This document shows positions 34,001 through 40,585 of a stretch of 64,000 nt of DNA, piece by piece. The stretch is taken from positions 158,816,053-158,880,052 of the forward strand of contig NC_134700.1 in NCBI RefSeq assembly GCF_043290135.1. The letters run 5' to 3'. The notes under the pieces were generated by a model. That model was not told the DNA's origin. It did no database searches and saw only the letters and a program-made list of their open reading frames with translations. The stretch is from Rhipicephalus microplus. Its lineage: Eukaryota; Arthropoda; Arachnida; Ixodida; Ixodidae. The translations under genes were made by a program, and so were the position numbers. How positions within the stretch are numbered: the stretch's first letter is position 1; the number at the start of each line of letters is the position of its first letter.

Positions 34001-37000
34001 TCTTTAAAAACCGACCAGGTGGGGATGTGGCCTTGGTGATTGGTGAACCATAGGTTGGCCAAAACTTTCAGGTAGATGATGACGTGAGTCAGCTTCGCAG
34101 GGTCATCCCACTTGTTAATCGCGCTGGCACGCTCATACTCTGCCAGCCAGTCCTCGACATCATGATCTTCAGTGCCGTTGTAGACTGGTGGGTCACGCAG
34201 ACGAAGTACACCAGGGCACATGACAGGTGGCCATGGAAGAGGCTTGTGGGGGATCAACGCGCTCTGTCATTGCGGAATCAGATGGTAGCTTACAGCTGCG
34301 GAGCTCCAGGACGTTGCCCTGCATGTTTCCACCAAATGCAACGAAAGAGTTCACGTATAAACACTTGTTATTATTGAAGAAGCGTCAGCCGCAACAAGCT
34401 GGTTCAGGCAGGAACCCGGCAAGCACGAGCCACGCGAACGTCAAGGTCTTTTTTCACGCTGGCACAGAGCTGGTGCCACTATGCTCTGGAATAATATATA
34501 TATCGATGATTGTGCGGCAGTAGGTATCGGCATGTTGGAGCGAGGCGAGATCTGTGGACGAAAGAAGGTCCGCCGAGGCAACTAACTGTTTCGAAGCAGC
34601 AGCCGTCTGTTTGGTCACTTTGGCGGGCGGTGACGAACAGATGGAAGGTGACACTTCAGCGCTTTGCGAGAGCGGGCAACGGGACACAGCGTCAGCATCT
34701 TGGTGCTCTCGGCCCGACCTATATGTGACGCTGTAGTCATACTCTTGCAATCGTAGTACCCAACGGCCAAGGTGTCCCGACAAATTTTTGAGAGACGATA
34801 ACCAACACAGAGCATGATGGTCAGTCACTATTGTGAAATGCCGGCCGTATAAGTAAGGACGAAACTTTTGTATGGACCACACGATGGCGAGACATTCTTG
34901 CTCAGTGATGCTGTAGTTTCGCTCAGCAGGTGACAGAGTACGGCTCACGTAGGCCACGACTTGTTCTTCGCAAGGGTGGTTCCGCTGAACAAGGACAGCA
35001 CCGATGCCAAGTCCACTTGCGTCAGTGTGTAGCACAGTAGGTGCTGCAGGGTCGAAATGGCAAAGCACTGGCCGTGATGTGAGGCATCGCTTGAGGGTGA
35101 GAAAAGCGGCTTCGCAGTCATCCGACCAGACAAAGGGTGCGCTCGTGGTCAGAAGTTTGTGCAGAGGAGCCGCAATAGTAGCGAAATCACGTACAAAGTG
35201 GCGGAAATACGACGCTAAGCCAAGCAAGCTGCGGAGGTCTTTCTGTGTGGTTGGTGTAGGAAAGTGCAGTACCGCGGCAACCTTGATGCTGTGACTGGCA
35301 AACCGACACTTATTAGTGTTGAGCTGAAGACCGGCCTTAGCTAAACATGTGAGGACTTCGTCTAGCCGTTCCAGGTGCTGTGAGAAGCTCGACGAAAAGA
35401 TGACAATGTCGTCCAGGTAGCAAAGGCAGGTCTTCCATTTTAATCCCCGCAGTACCGTGTCTATCATCCGTTCGAATGTGGCTGGGGCATTGCACAGGCC
35501 GAAAGGCATTACATTGAATTCAAAGAGCCCATCTGGCGTAGCAAACGCAGTCTTCTCTTTATCAGACTCGTGCATTGGAATCTGCCAATAACCGGAGCGC
35601 AAGTCGAGACTTGAAAAGTACTCGGCACCTTGTAAAGTATCAAGAGCGTCGTCAATGCGAGGCATTGGGTGTTGGGTCCTTACGAGTGATTTTGTTGAGT
35701 GATCTGTAATCAATGCAAAACCGTACCGAGCCATCCTTTTTTTTTTTCACTAGTACGACAGGAGAAGACCATGCGCTTGTCGAAGGCCTGATGACGTTGC
35801 ACGCGAGCATGTCGTTGACTTGTTCTTCTATAAGCTTGCGTTCAGAAGCCGACGCACGGTAAGGGCGGCGGCGAATCACACGGGATCTGTCGGTGTCGAT
35901 ACGATGGGCGGTCACTGTTGTTTGACCCAGACCTTCGGAACAAACGTCAAAGCAAGTTTTGTGCTTCAATAATAACGCTAGCAAGGCATCAGTTTGCGTT
36001 GGGTTGAGATGTTCACACAAACTGGCCTTGAGAGCAGGAAATGCATCTTCCGCTGGCATACACTTTGAGAATGACGAAGCAGATGAACCAGTGACGACAC
36101 AAAACGGTGCTTCTTTGGTAATGCTCGCAACAGTGGTCCCCTCAGGCAAAAGAAGTGGTTCTGGCGTCGTGTTGCAGGCCATGATGCTTACATAACCACG
36201 GGAGAACCGCACTAAACATGATGCGATGGTGATCCCTTGAAAAATGCAGCGCTGGCAAGGAGCAACCACAGCGTCATCATCTAGAATGTCTCGTGACTTG
36301 ATCGTAAGGACACGTTCTCGTCCGGGAGGCAGGAGGAAATCCGCAGCTGTCACAAGGTTGGGCGACGAAAGGTCGGCAGCAGAAGAAAGCTCAGTGTCCG
36401 TAATACGAATTAGGGGCCGACCACACGAAATTACACCAGACGCCGCTGACAAGAAGTCCCAGCCTAAGATTATCTGATGAGCGCACGAAGACAGCACAGC
36501 CAATTGTATGTGATGACGGATTCCATCGATGAGAATATGAGCAGTGCACAACCCGGTCGGGCGAATTGGACTGTCATTAGCACCGCATAACATGGGACCG
36601 GCATAAGGAGTTTGCACTTTATGCAGGCGAAAACACAATTCACGATCAATTACCGAAATTGTGGCTCCAGTGTCTATAAGGGCGTCAACAAAAACACCTT
36701 CCACAAGACCGCATCAGCGTATCACCCAGAAACTAATGGTCTGACTGAGCGTTTTCACCGAACTTTGTCTGACATGATCTCTATGTACGTGCAACCAGAT
36801 CACAAAAACTGGGACACAATACTTCCTTTTGTCACGTTCGCATATAACACAGCCATACAGCGTACAACGAATTTCAGCCCTTTTCTTTCTCGTGTATGGC
36901 CGTGTACCGACTTTTGTTCTGGACACCACCTTTTTGTCCACATCTTCCAATCCATCTTCATCTCTCCCGGAAAAGTTCGCCGCTCGCGTCGCCCGCTGCC

Positions 37001-39418
37001 GTGAAATCGCCCGCGCCAACACTGCTACCATTCAGGACAAGAGAAAAATCGACCTTGATGCGAAGCGTCGAGTTGTTGTGTTCCGCCCAGGCGACGAAGT
37101 CCTTTTGTGGACACCTGTTCGTGTACCTGGGCTCTGCGAAAAATTTCTTCACCGATATCTCGGTCCATACACCGTCCTGGAACGAACATCTGAAGTCAAC
37201 TATCGCGTTGCTCCTGTCAACGCGGCTCCTGATCACCGTCGTCGCCACACCGAGATCGCCCACGTCTCTCGACTGAAACGATATATTCGGAACATCCTGC
37301 AGACGAACATCCTGCAGACGTGCCAAATACCTGACGGAGATGCCCCGTGAAGGCCGACCAATTGGAGAAGTCGCTCTCGTGGTTGTAATACCAGGTTTTA
37401 GCGACGCCATCGAGGTAAAAAGGAACGTAGCGCAGTTTGTGCGCCTCGTCCCAATAATTACAAACGCTGGTTCGATCGTAACTGTCCAGCCATTCTTCGA
37501 CGTCTTCGTTGCGAAGGCTGGAAAATACCGGAGGGTGTCGATGAGAGGTACTCACGGTGTAGTGGAGCCTAAGTGGCTGAGAAAGAGTGGTTGCAGCAGT
37601 GGACGGGTTGGGTTCTGCCATCGCTGTTGCTTGAGGGCACAACCGTCGACCAGACCGGAGCTCCAGGAGTGACGGGTAGAGCAGGAGGACGTGGGAATCA
37701 AAGCACGCTCCACCACTTATGAGACCACATCCGGTACGGCAGCAACCAGGTTCCCTTTTTTAATCCAGACGCACGAGCCAGAGAGCCAGCCCGCGTGACA
37801 TACGATGATGATCACTACAATGGTTTGGTCATACAGATGAAGATGAAGTACATAGTCAGCGCTCACAATATATATATATATATATATAAAAGGGCTCGCT
37901 TTCCTTGTTAGTCACAATATTCTAACAATCACGCCAAGGGAAGTATAGGGGATGTTATTAGAAGTCATTCTAATGTAAATCTGAAGAAGGAAAAGTGGAT
38001 AACAGTAGACTTGTTAAATGAAACCTGAAGGGACTAGGAAGATGTGTTCCACTTTATGGCAGTTCCACTTGCTGAGAGATTTTATGGGGTACACGAAAGA
38101 AGTACCAATCTTGTTGGGAGCACTTGTTCTATTTACGCAGCAGTTCCGTCTGAGAGATTTTCATTTGTTGAGCGTGTTCTGTATTACATTGTGAAATCTC
38201 TTCAATTGACCAGTTCGAGAATGTGAATTATTGTGTAACCACAGTATCCTACTTTCTCGAGTCGAAAAAGACAATGTGCATTCATTAGCACATTGTTTGT
38301 CCCTTTTTAGGCAAGCGAAGCCAAGTCACCCTATTTTGTGTTCATGTTGGCACGAAGTGTAGTAATTACAACTGCATACTAGGCTTGTGCATATATTTTA
38401 ATGCTTTGAGTATTCGAATGAATATTGCTGTGTTCTAATTCACTTCAACTCAAATTTAAATAGCTGAAAGTTCTGAATTATTTGAAATTAACAAATAGGT
38501 GTATATTAGTTCGCATGTAACCTTCTGTAAAGGTGGTTTCGCTGCAGTGAAGGGGGATAAACCGTGAGAACATTTATCTAGGGAAAATTCGCACTGCCGC
38601 AAAATTTCAGGTAAATGAAGATAATATCCTCACATCGATTCTTCATTTCCTTTTCTTTTTTAAGTTTAAAAGCTTGTTATAACTTCTTATATGCTCCAGA
38701 TATATAGTCAATATTTAATGTAGCATAAATTACTGGTTATAACTTGCATTTTACATTTACTTGCATTTACATTTTACTTGCATTTTGCATTGAAACTCGC
38801 CTACACATGTTATGCCTACGAACGCACATATTTTACCTTGCTCCATGCTATGTGCAAAGGCTCTGCAGTGAGGCTCGCCTACTATGCGTAGGTCTGTGTA
38901 CAGAAAAGGCCGTATTGCAGACTTTTGTACTTTTGTAATTTGTCAGATTTGCCCATAACTCATTGTGCCAACCCACTGATGACCCATACTTCCCACAGGT
39001 GCTGGACCTTCTGGTGCGACTTTTCGAGTCCCCACCGCACGAAGAGCTCGACGTGCTGGTTCAGCTGGAGCGACGTAAGATGCTCCTGGACCGAATGGTG
39101 CACTTGCTGAGTCGAGGGTGCGTCGTGCCAGTCGTCAGCTACGTCCGGGCCTGCTGGGAGCGGCAGGACACCGACGTGTCCCTCATTCGCTACTTCGTCA
39201 CCGAGGTTCTTGATGTCATCGCACCCCCGTACACGCCCGAGTTCGTCCAGCTGTTTCTTCCCTTGGCCGAAAGCGAGGAAATTACGGGTGGGCTGCGCAA
39301 TGCAGCTGCGATCGCAGAAGGTAGCGGGGCTTCGGGCGCTGGGGGTGGCACCGGTGAGGGAGACGCAGTCTCAGAGTTTGTGGTGCACTGCAAGGCAAAC
39401 TACATTGTCATGAGCTGA
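9751..39418 (+). CDS. NELFCD: Negative elongation factor complex member C/D (TH1), complete, five exons
   Basis: Join 9751-10041, 10787-11011, 15924-16118, 24773-25423, 38999-39418: 1782 nt, 593 residues plus stop; every intron is phase 0 with GT-AG ends. NELF-C/D is a core subunit of the four-subunit NELF complex, which with DSIF holds RNA polymerase II in promoter-proximal pausing in the nucleus; it bridges NELF-A and NELF-B. The protein aligns by eye along its whole length with vertebrate NELF-C/D (TH1 family, about 590 residues): acidic N-terminus 1-30, [19 protein letters not shown] near 48, [59 protein letters not shown] and VHCKANYI at the C-terminus. The start has a good context (AAGATGG) and matches the family. 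The C-terminal tail has a Gly/Ala-rich insert ([13 protein letters not shown]) before the final conserved segment. Introns of 745, 4912, 8654 and 13575 bp are filled by transposons. No frameshift or stop; it looks functional. Confidence 0.95.
10042..10786 (+). other. NELF-C/D intron 1
   Basis: Contains degenerate short repeats (GGTGCTTA, GGTAGC, CTGGTTT variants at about 10310-10570) with no recognised element. Confidence 0.8.
10787..11011 (+). CDS. NELFCD: NELF-C/D exon 2 (residues 98-172)
   Basis: Acceptor GGCGACGCAG, 225 nt in phase 0, donor TTTCAG|GTAGGG. Encodes [32 protein letters not shown] and [17 protein letters not shown], all conserved in the family. Confidence 0.95.
11012..12023. 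other. NELF-C/D intron 2, left part
   Basis: No repeat recognised. Bases 11490-11570 contain a short near-tandem repeat (AAAGCCTTTAAAAGCATTCATTGCC / AAAGCCTTCATTGCC type, kept short here) around TGCTTCTT. Confidence 0.4.
12054..12485 (-). pseudogene. CR1-like LINE ORF2, C-terminal piece
   Basis: Open frame with [33 protein letters not shown] and [16 protein letters not shown], the usual tail of CR1-type pol proteins. The last codons run into the element's tail. Confidence 0.65.
12540..13063 (-). pseudogene. CR1-like LINE reverse transcriptase, FADD and thumb region (frameshifted)
   Basis: Two overlapping frames (13063-12809 and 12857-12540) together hold [40 protein letters not shown] and [14 protein letters not shown] frameshift near 12850 separates them. 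Confidence 0.7.
13386..14171 (-). pseudogene. CR1-like LINE ORF2, region before and at the start of the RT
   Basis: A 261-codon frame with FKRTLSEK-type spacer (as [11 protein letters not shown]), [43 protein letters not shown] and [17 protein letters not shown]. The first 50 or so codons lie outside recognisable LINE sequence, so the element probably begins near 14000. Confidence 0.7.
14172..14714. other. NELF-C/D intron 2; nothing recognised
   Basis: Several overlapping open frames on both strands without family features; taken as chance. Confidence 0.35.
14715..14935 (-). repeat. tRNA-derived SINE
   Basis: On the - strand the head reads GCATGGCTCAGTGGTAGAAT (A box TGGCTCAGTGG) and about 30 bp later GGTACGAGCCC (B box, two to three changes from GGTTCGANTCC), followed by a non-tRNA body CCTAGGCTTTTTTTTC and a segment ending GCTTTCGCTATAAAAC. 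The layout is that of a polymerase III-type SINE, and the anticodon region is not functional as a tRNA. Ends are approximate. Confidence 0.65.
14936..15923. other. NELF-C/D intron 2, right part; nothing recognised
   Basis: Non-coding sequence up to the exon 3 acceptor (CCTTATGCAG). AATAAA at about 15588 is within the intron and has no supported role. Confidence 0.4.
15924..16118 (+). CDS. NELFCD: NELF-C/D exon 3 (residues 173-237)
   Basis: 195 nt in phase 0, donor GCACAG|GTAGGC. Encodes [20 protein letters not shown] and [21 protein letters not shown], closely matching the family. Confidence 0.95.
16739..18869 (-). mobile_element. Tigger/pogo-type Tc1-mariner superfamily transposon
   Basis: Terminal inverted repeats CTGTCGAACCCGGGTATATC (left) and, on the other strand at the right end, CAGTCGAACCCGACTATATC are flanked by TA on both sides (16737-16738 and 18870-18871). 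The target duplication is confirmed by the intact empty site in the paralogous repeat at 51630-52145. The element is 2131 bp and holds one CENP-B/jerky-like transposase gene on the - strand (18417-16893), which is broken. Confidence 0.9.
16893..18417 (-). pseudogene. Tigger-type transposase, inactivated
   Basis: From the N-terminus: pogo/CENP-B-type helix-turn-helix ([20 protein letters not shown], then [13 protein letters not shown]), CENP-B second DNA-binding region ([20 protein letters not shown]), then a DDE_1 catalytic domain with [11 protein letters not shown] (first Asp) and [10 protein letters not shown] (second Asp), and a long acidic C-terminal tail. Three lesions are visible: a frameshift around 18105-18109 just after the DNA-binding part, an in-frame TGA at 17690-17688, and loss of the third catalytic Asp. 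The usual LQPLDQG motif reads LQPPHQG here, with a CAT His codon at 17501-17499. Length without breaks would be about 508 residues, normal for Tigger. Confidence 0.85.
19354..19743. other. NELF-C/D intron 3 sequence with a (GT)n run
   Basis: A GT-rich microsatellite lies at about 19411-19434. Nothing else recognised. Confidence 0.4.
19744..20361. repeat. Interspersed repeat D, copy 1
   Basis: The first ~330 bp (GGCTTGTGCGAATATTAGAG onwards, through CACTGCTGTAAAAGG, GGGGAAAATC and CCTCACATCGATTCATC) match 38391-38720 in the same orientation at roughly 70-75% by eye. The right part ends CACTATTCCCACAGAAG, a possible degenerate inverted version of the left end. Non-coding. Confidence 0.55.
20396..20413 (+). 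repeat. Poly-G tract of 18
   Basis: Uninterrupted run of 18 G followed by CAAAAATTT. The reverse-strand order (AAATTTTTG then poly-C) is the same as in the poly-C repeat remnant at 41109-41126, also 18 long. Confidence 0.8.
20643..21743 (+). mobile_element. pogo-like TIR transposon, internally deleted
   Basis: Left TIR CCGTAATTACGCGAATCTAA and right TIR (other strand) CCGTATTTACTCGATTCTAC are flanked by TA at 20641-20642 and 21744-21745. The 1.1-kb body carries fragments of a pogo/jerky-like transposase but lacks the part coding for the second and third catalytic residues, so this is a deletion derivative that could only move with an external transposase. Confidence 0.8.
20919..21577 (+). 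pseudogene. pogo-like transposase, N-terminal two thirds, frameshifted
   Basis: Three frames cover it in order: 20919-21230 ([47 protein letters not shown]), then the frame ending at 21330 ([20 protein letters not shown], the second DNA-binding domain), then 21314-21577 ([15 protein letters not shown], the first catalytic Asp region, and [19 protein letters not shown]). The rest of the DDE domain is deleted. Two frameshifts interrupt it. Confidence 0.75.
21746..22490. other. NELF-C/D intron 3; GC-rich repeat remnant, no gene
   Basis: Bases 21886-22150 (from AAATGCGGAGCATTTT) look like a repeat remnant with CpG-rich CGCATGCTTGCGTT motifs, but no second copy is in the window. Confidence 0.3.
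23067..23964. mobile_element. Non-autonomous TIR element nested in the Penelope-like element
   Basis: Left end CAGTCGAATCTCGATAGTTC; right end on the other strand CAAAGACTCACGATAATTAT. The ends are imperfect but match in position, with TA flanks at 23065-23066 and 23965-23966 and a second inner block of TTCGAATTAA-type sequence on both sides. The ends resemble pogo/Tigger TIRs. The inside has no transposase but three tandem units (see next entry). Confidence 0.65.
23475..23800. repeat. Three degenerate tandem units of about 105 bp
   Basis: Units start near 23475, 23583 and 23685, with the beginning of a fourth at about 23792 (period 102-108 bp). Each has the order GAAGGTCT-like start, CGCGTGGCA, GAGAGAGC-AACA, CCACGGCAG-like block, a T/C-rich run (CTTTTTTTT...), TTTGAGCGC-like block and GTTGAAAG. 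As a result, long open frames appear on the - strand in all three phases; these are repeat artefacts, not genes. Confidence 0.65.
24226..24772. other. NELF-C/D intron 3, right end; cryptic exon-like segment at 24542-24603
   Basis: A 62-bp segment with good acceptor (ATGACAG) and donor (AAAG|GTAAGC) is open in the NELF-C/D frame, but its length would shift the frame of exon 4 and NELF-C/D proteins have no extra residues here. Taken as a pseudo-exon. Confidence 0.4.
24773..25423 (+). CDS. NELFCD: NELF-C/D exon 4 (residues 238-454)
   Basis: 651 nt in phase 0; acceptor CCTTTTACAG, donor CAGAAG|GTGAGG. Encodes the central helical repeat part of the protein: [88 protein letters not shown]. It is much more GC-rich than the surrounding intron DNA. 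Confidence 0.95.
25424..25610. other. Start of NELF-C/D intron 4 with (GT)n and (TA)n microsatellites
   Basis: GT-rich run at about 25565-25587 followed by TA-rich sequence directly against the gypsy LTR at 25611. Confidence 0.6.
25611..25752 (-). repeat. Gy1 3' LTR end (or solo-length short LTR)
   Basis: Read on the + strand it begins TGCAACGAACGAGTTCACG and ends CTGGAGCCA, so it has TG...CA ends. It matches 34337-34478. The LTR may extend leftwards in element orientation (to about 26525), but the other copy is cut at this point, so length cannot be fixed. Confidence 0.7.
26403..27590 (-). pseudogene. Gy1 integrase
   Basis: Zinc-binding HHCC part at 27590-27400 ([33 protein letters not shown]), integrase core at 27420-26974 ([54 protein letters not shown]) and a decayed C-terminus after 26974. 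In the core the second catalytic position reads LLSELGR where gypsy elements usually have L-SDxG, so the catalytic Asp appears replaced by Glu. There are several frameshifts. Confidence 0.75.
27864..28265 (-). pseudogene. Gy1 RNase H
   Basis: [33 protein letters not shown] and [20 protein letters not shown] are typical of the gypsy RNase H domain, and DHHALCSL follows. It ends in the linker AQDAYIQH. Confidence 0.75.
28386..29462 (-). pseudogene. Gy1 reverse transcriptase
   Basis: Motifs in order: [76 protein letters not shown] (catalytic YLDD intact) and [12 protein letters not shown]. The frame is shifted relative to the protease part near 29190. Confidence 0.8.
29098..29667 (-). pseudogene. 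Gy1 protease-RT linker region
   Basis: Open frame following an in-frame stop, where a conserved ILGWNFL-type motif has its Trp codon changed to TGA near 29730. It contains [20 protein letters not shown] and [16 protein letters not shown], the sequence that normally precedes the RT. It breaks at about 29190. Confidence 0.65.
29902..32893 (-). mobile_element. Kolobok-like (TTAA-target) DNA transposon K1, inserted in Gy1
   Basis: Ends: GGGGAAACGCTCCTCGAAAA (left) and on the other strand GGGGAGACGCGGGTCGAAAA (right), flanked by TTAA at 29898-29901 and 32894-32897. Taking out the element and one TTAA joins the gypsy protease frame exactly, which proves both the boundaries and the 4-bp target duplication. 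The element is 2992 bp and has one long intact gene (32395-30524). TTAA targets with G-rich ends fit the Kolobok superfamily; piggyBac also uses TTAA, but the transposase is not piggyBac-like. Confidence 0.85.
30524..32395 (-). CDS. Kolobok-like / Mutator-like-domain transposase, intact (K1)
   Basis: Single uninterrupted frame of 623 residues from the ATG at 32395 (MASPKKCSS); codons upstream of it are open but fall outside the region shared with the K2 protein. Order: basic, nuclear-localisation-like N-terminus ([16 protein letters not shown], about residues 14-30), zinc-ribbon-like CPTC at 112-115 with partner cysteines at 139-145, then the catalytic region: [14 protein letters not shown] (Asp about 258), [12 protein letters not shown] (Asp about 355), [27 protein letters not shown], and [14 protein letters not shown] (Glu about 515), a plausible DDE triad. 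It ends with a basic tail. Shares the same motif series with the + strand protein at 42814-44964. It cuts and pastes its own element, by inference from the family. The transposase may be annotated elsewhere as a Mutator-like transposase domain protein. Confidence 0.8.
   Translation of the reverse strand: MASPKKCSSDNRKFRTRHKYRGKRRRTLRKATANDDVAPDQRPDAPTSDRPNTVTEPCDSGCEIAAAMEFVSASQRKIGFFETERRPVDAATANMLLCEIDALTALVAGAQCPTCRERKLGVREAAGKRKGLSAFLELCCQNSDCPESALSFTHTSRRTASAGDQGTSARFDSGSSRDSFAVNVKAVLAARTIGAGHDQLSRFCAILGLPSPMHHKTFNGICKKLHGAAMTAVSKNLHQARNITKDAVGGRDVPVMFDGTWQKRGHKSHNEVGTVVSLDTGLCLDFEVLSNYCHACSIHRDLGEDEEIWRAFHLPVCQKNTDCSSHAMEPAAAVNIWQRTLSYETPLRFTSFLSDGDSKAYTAVCEANVYCDTPIDKEECTNHVAKRLGTALRKLAMPLPRGEKLKDATIIKLQTYYKIAITSNKDSVRNMYTAIWASYFHCCSSDGANSHNFCPAGTNSWCKHKRAEALGQPAPRHTPLLTKAQGLAIMPIYKRLTEEKLLIRCLHGKTQNAAESLNSKIWLLCPKTKFASRTTVETATALAVLWYNKGHRGFEEVLEAIGILPSQDLATHGDHCDVMRIRKMNLKQTAEARAHRRNTAKRARVEDTDHKSREGPSYGAGDF
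32980..34257 (-). pseudogene. Gy1 gag
   Basis: Two frames: 34257-33988 ([20 protein letters not shown], the usual start of gypsy gag in this group) and, after a stop near 33985, 33969-32980 with [20 protein letters not shown] and a CCHC zinc knuckle [14 protein letters not shown] near the C-terminus. The protease frame starts at about 32990, in another frame. In the protease the catalytic motif reads VNTGA (AAC at 32933-32931) instead of DTGA, so the active-site Asp is lost. Confidence 0.75.
34337..34478 (-). repeat. Gy1 5' LTR end
   Basis: TG...CA bounded copy of 25611-25752. Just inside it (- strand) TGGTGGAAACATGCAGG is a possible primer-binding site. It is joined on its outer side directly to pol sequence of Gy2. 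Confidence 0.7.
34500..36704 (-). pseudogene. Gy2 protease, reverse transcriptase and RNase H
   Basis: 36704-35652 holds protease ([20 protein letters not shown], intact DTG) and the RT start ([20 protein letters not shown]); a frameshift near 35690 leads to the second frame (about 35690-34454), with [41 protein letters not shown], then RNase H ([45 protein letters not shown]). About 20 residues containing the usual LGHxVS motif are missing at the [11 protein letters not shown] junction (about 35295). An integrase zinc domain is absent. Confidence 0.8.
36700..37350 (+). pseudogene. Gypsy integrase C-terminal half, inverted relative to the rest of Gy2
   Basis: From 36704, [20 protein letters not shown] and [18 protein letters not shown] (end of the catalytic core), then a frameshift near 36880 to [50 protein letters not shown] and HVSRLKRYI (C-terminal, GPY/F-type module). 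Ends near a 16-bp tandem duplication (ACATCCTGCAGACG twice) at 37293-37321. Confidence 0.75.
37345..37642 (-). pseudogene. Gy2 gag N-terminus
   Basis: Encodes [19 protein letters not shown] after an upstream open stretch, then [20 protein letters not shown] and [20 protein letters not shown], the start of a gypsy gag related to that of Gy1. It is cut at 37345 by the inverted block. Confidence 0.7.
37868..37888 (+). repeat. (TA)n microsatellite
   Basis: About ten AT dinucleotides directly at the outer end of the Gy2 fragment. Confidence 0.9.
37889..38390. other. NELF-C/D intron 4; nothing recognised
   Basis: A short direct repeat (CAGTTCC-TGAGAGATTTT at about 38058-38085 and 38143-38165) is present; otherwise non-coding. 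Confidence 0.4.
38391..38720. repeat. Interspersed repeat D, copy 2
   Basis: Same orientation and block order as 19744-20070: GGCTTGTGC, TCAAATTTAAAT, GGTGTATATTAGTTCGCATG, GGTGGTTTCGCTG and CCTCACATCGATTCTTC. It lacks the right part of copy 1. Confidence 0.55.
38999..39418 (+). CDS. NELFCD: NELF-C/D exon 5 (residues 455-593 and stop)
   Basis: Acceptor ACTTCCCACAG; encodes [60 protein letters not shown] and the C-terminal [16 protein letters not shown] before TGA at 39416-39418. The segment [13 protein letters not shown] is a low-complexity insert relative to vertebrates. Confidence 0.95.
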   Translation: MLDLLVRLFESPPHEELDVLVQLERRKMLLDRMVHLLSRGCVVPVVSYVRACWERQDTDVSLIRYFVTEVLDVIAPPYTPEFVQLFLPLAESEEITGGLRNAAAIAEGSGASGAGGGTGEGDAVSEFVVHCKANYIVMS

Positions 39419-40585
39419 GCAGTGCTATTCTTCTGTGCTGGCACCTTCCACATAGGCTCGTGTAAGGGCCGCACCTTTTTCTTTTTTCCTTTTGCAACTT
39501 TGGCGAGGTTTGGCGCCTACACAGAACCGGGCTATTTGGACAAATTTTTTTAACTGTGAGTGAAATCAACCGTAATCCTTCACAGTCCCCTGCGCAGCAA
39601 TAGAAAAGGTACAAATTATTCATTAATTCATGGAAGACACACAATTGGCTATTATCCTCTGAGTCAAGGCATGTTTCATGTCGCTTACGGCATTCGGGGC
39701 ACTTACGTGCTTGCATCATCTACACGAGTCTGTACAGTACTTTTCTTTCAAGGATGAGGTGAGGGCTTTTCCGCAATGTCTCACTCCCTGAAAAGTCGCA
39801 GTGTTTCACTCCCAATAGGTTGTTGGAGTAACGTTTGTACACGTACCGCTTGCAGAATCATCCTGCCCAAATAATAGAGTGCTTTTAACCTGTCAAAACT
39901 ACATTTAACAAGCGAGTGCACGATTGGAAATTGTTTTTTCACGTATTCTTCTGCATCTTGGTTCTTGGTACTAGTACGGATGTTTGTTATAAATTTCGAT
40001 GCAGTGTTTAGGATCTTGTTGATTTGCTAAAGAGCCAAACTTTAAGCACACATTTCAGGGCGTGTTCCTGTATAGTATAGCTTATTCCAGCAAGCTCTCT
40101 ATTTGACAGCCCTGGCTCTTTTGTGTGATGACTGCAATGAGGCAAGCATTGCAGTGTTGTAAATAGCCCTCCTCCATAAAGAGATCAAGGCATCATTTTC
40201 TTGTTGTTGTTTTATTTTCACTACCTTCGGATCAGGTTTATGAATGTTTCCTTCTTTTAGGCTTTTCAGGTAACACATCCGAGAGCCCTTGTGATGTAGT
40301 TTCAATACAATTGAGTGATCTCTTTTTGAAGGTGTGCTGTGCAGGAAAGCTCTACAACAGTTATGTGTGGCTGCCCTTGCATGGTTAGCATCAAGTGTCC
40401 GTGAGAACAACGGTTACGACAGCCCGCATTGCAAAATGCAGTGTAGCGTGAAACAGTACTGGCTATTCGTGTTCGCCGGTGTGTTGGAGTGAGTGGGGGG
40501 GAGGGGGGCAGCTTCTCTTAGCTCAGTCATCTGTCTACTTCATACCCTGTCTACCGCTGACAAAGATCTGGGGGGAAACGAAATA

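Larger units (their letters stand above)
25611..34478 (-). mobile_element. Ty3/gypsy LTR retrotransposon Gy1, decayed, carrying a nested Kolobok-like transposon
   Basis: Matching LTR-end sequences of 142 bp (25611-25752 and 34337-34478, about 90% alike by eye) lie at both ends in the same orientation. On the - strand the order is gag (about 34257-32980), protease (32990 continuing beyond the insertion to about 29600), reverse transcriptase (29462-28386), RNase H (28265-27864) and integrase (27590-26974 with a degenerate C-terminus to about 26520). Between the integrase end and 25752 is roughly 750 bp of non-coding sequence that may be the rest of a longer 3' LTR. Element 29902-32893 is a later insertion. 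Stops and frameshifts affect most domains. Confidence 0.85.
34479..37860 (-). mobile_element. Ty3/gypsy element Gy2, rearranged fragment
   Basis: On the - strand: a likely LTR/leader region (about 37860-37645), start of gag (37642-37345), then an inverted block (about 37330-36700) that encodes integrase C-terminus on the + strand, then protease-RT-RNase H (36704-34500) on the - strand again. The normal order gag-PR-RT-RH-IN is therefore broken by an inversion or an inverted fusion of two copies. It ends at about 34500, shortly after RNase H, against the Gy1 LTR. Confidence 0.75.
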
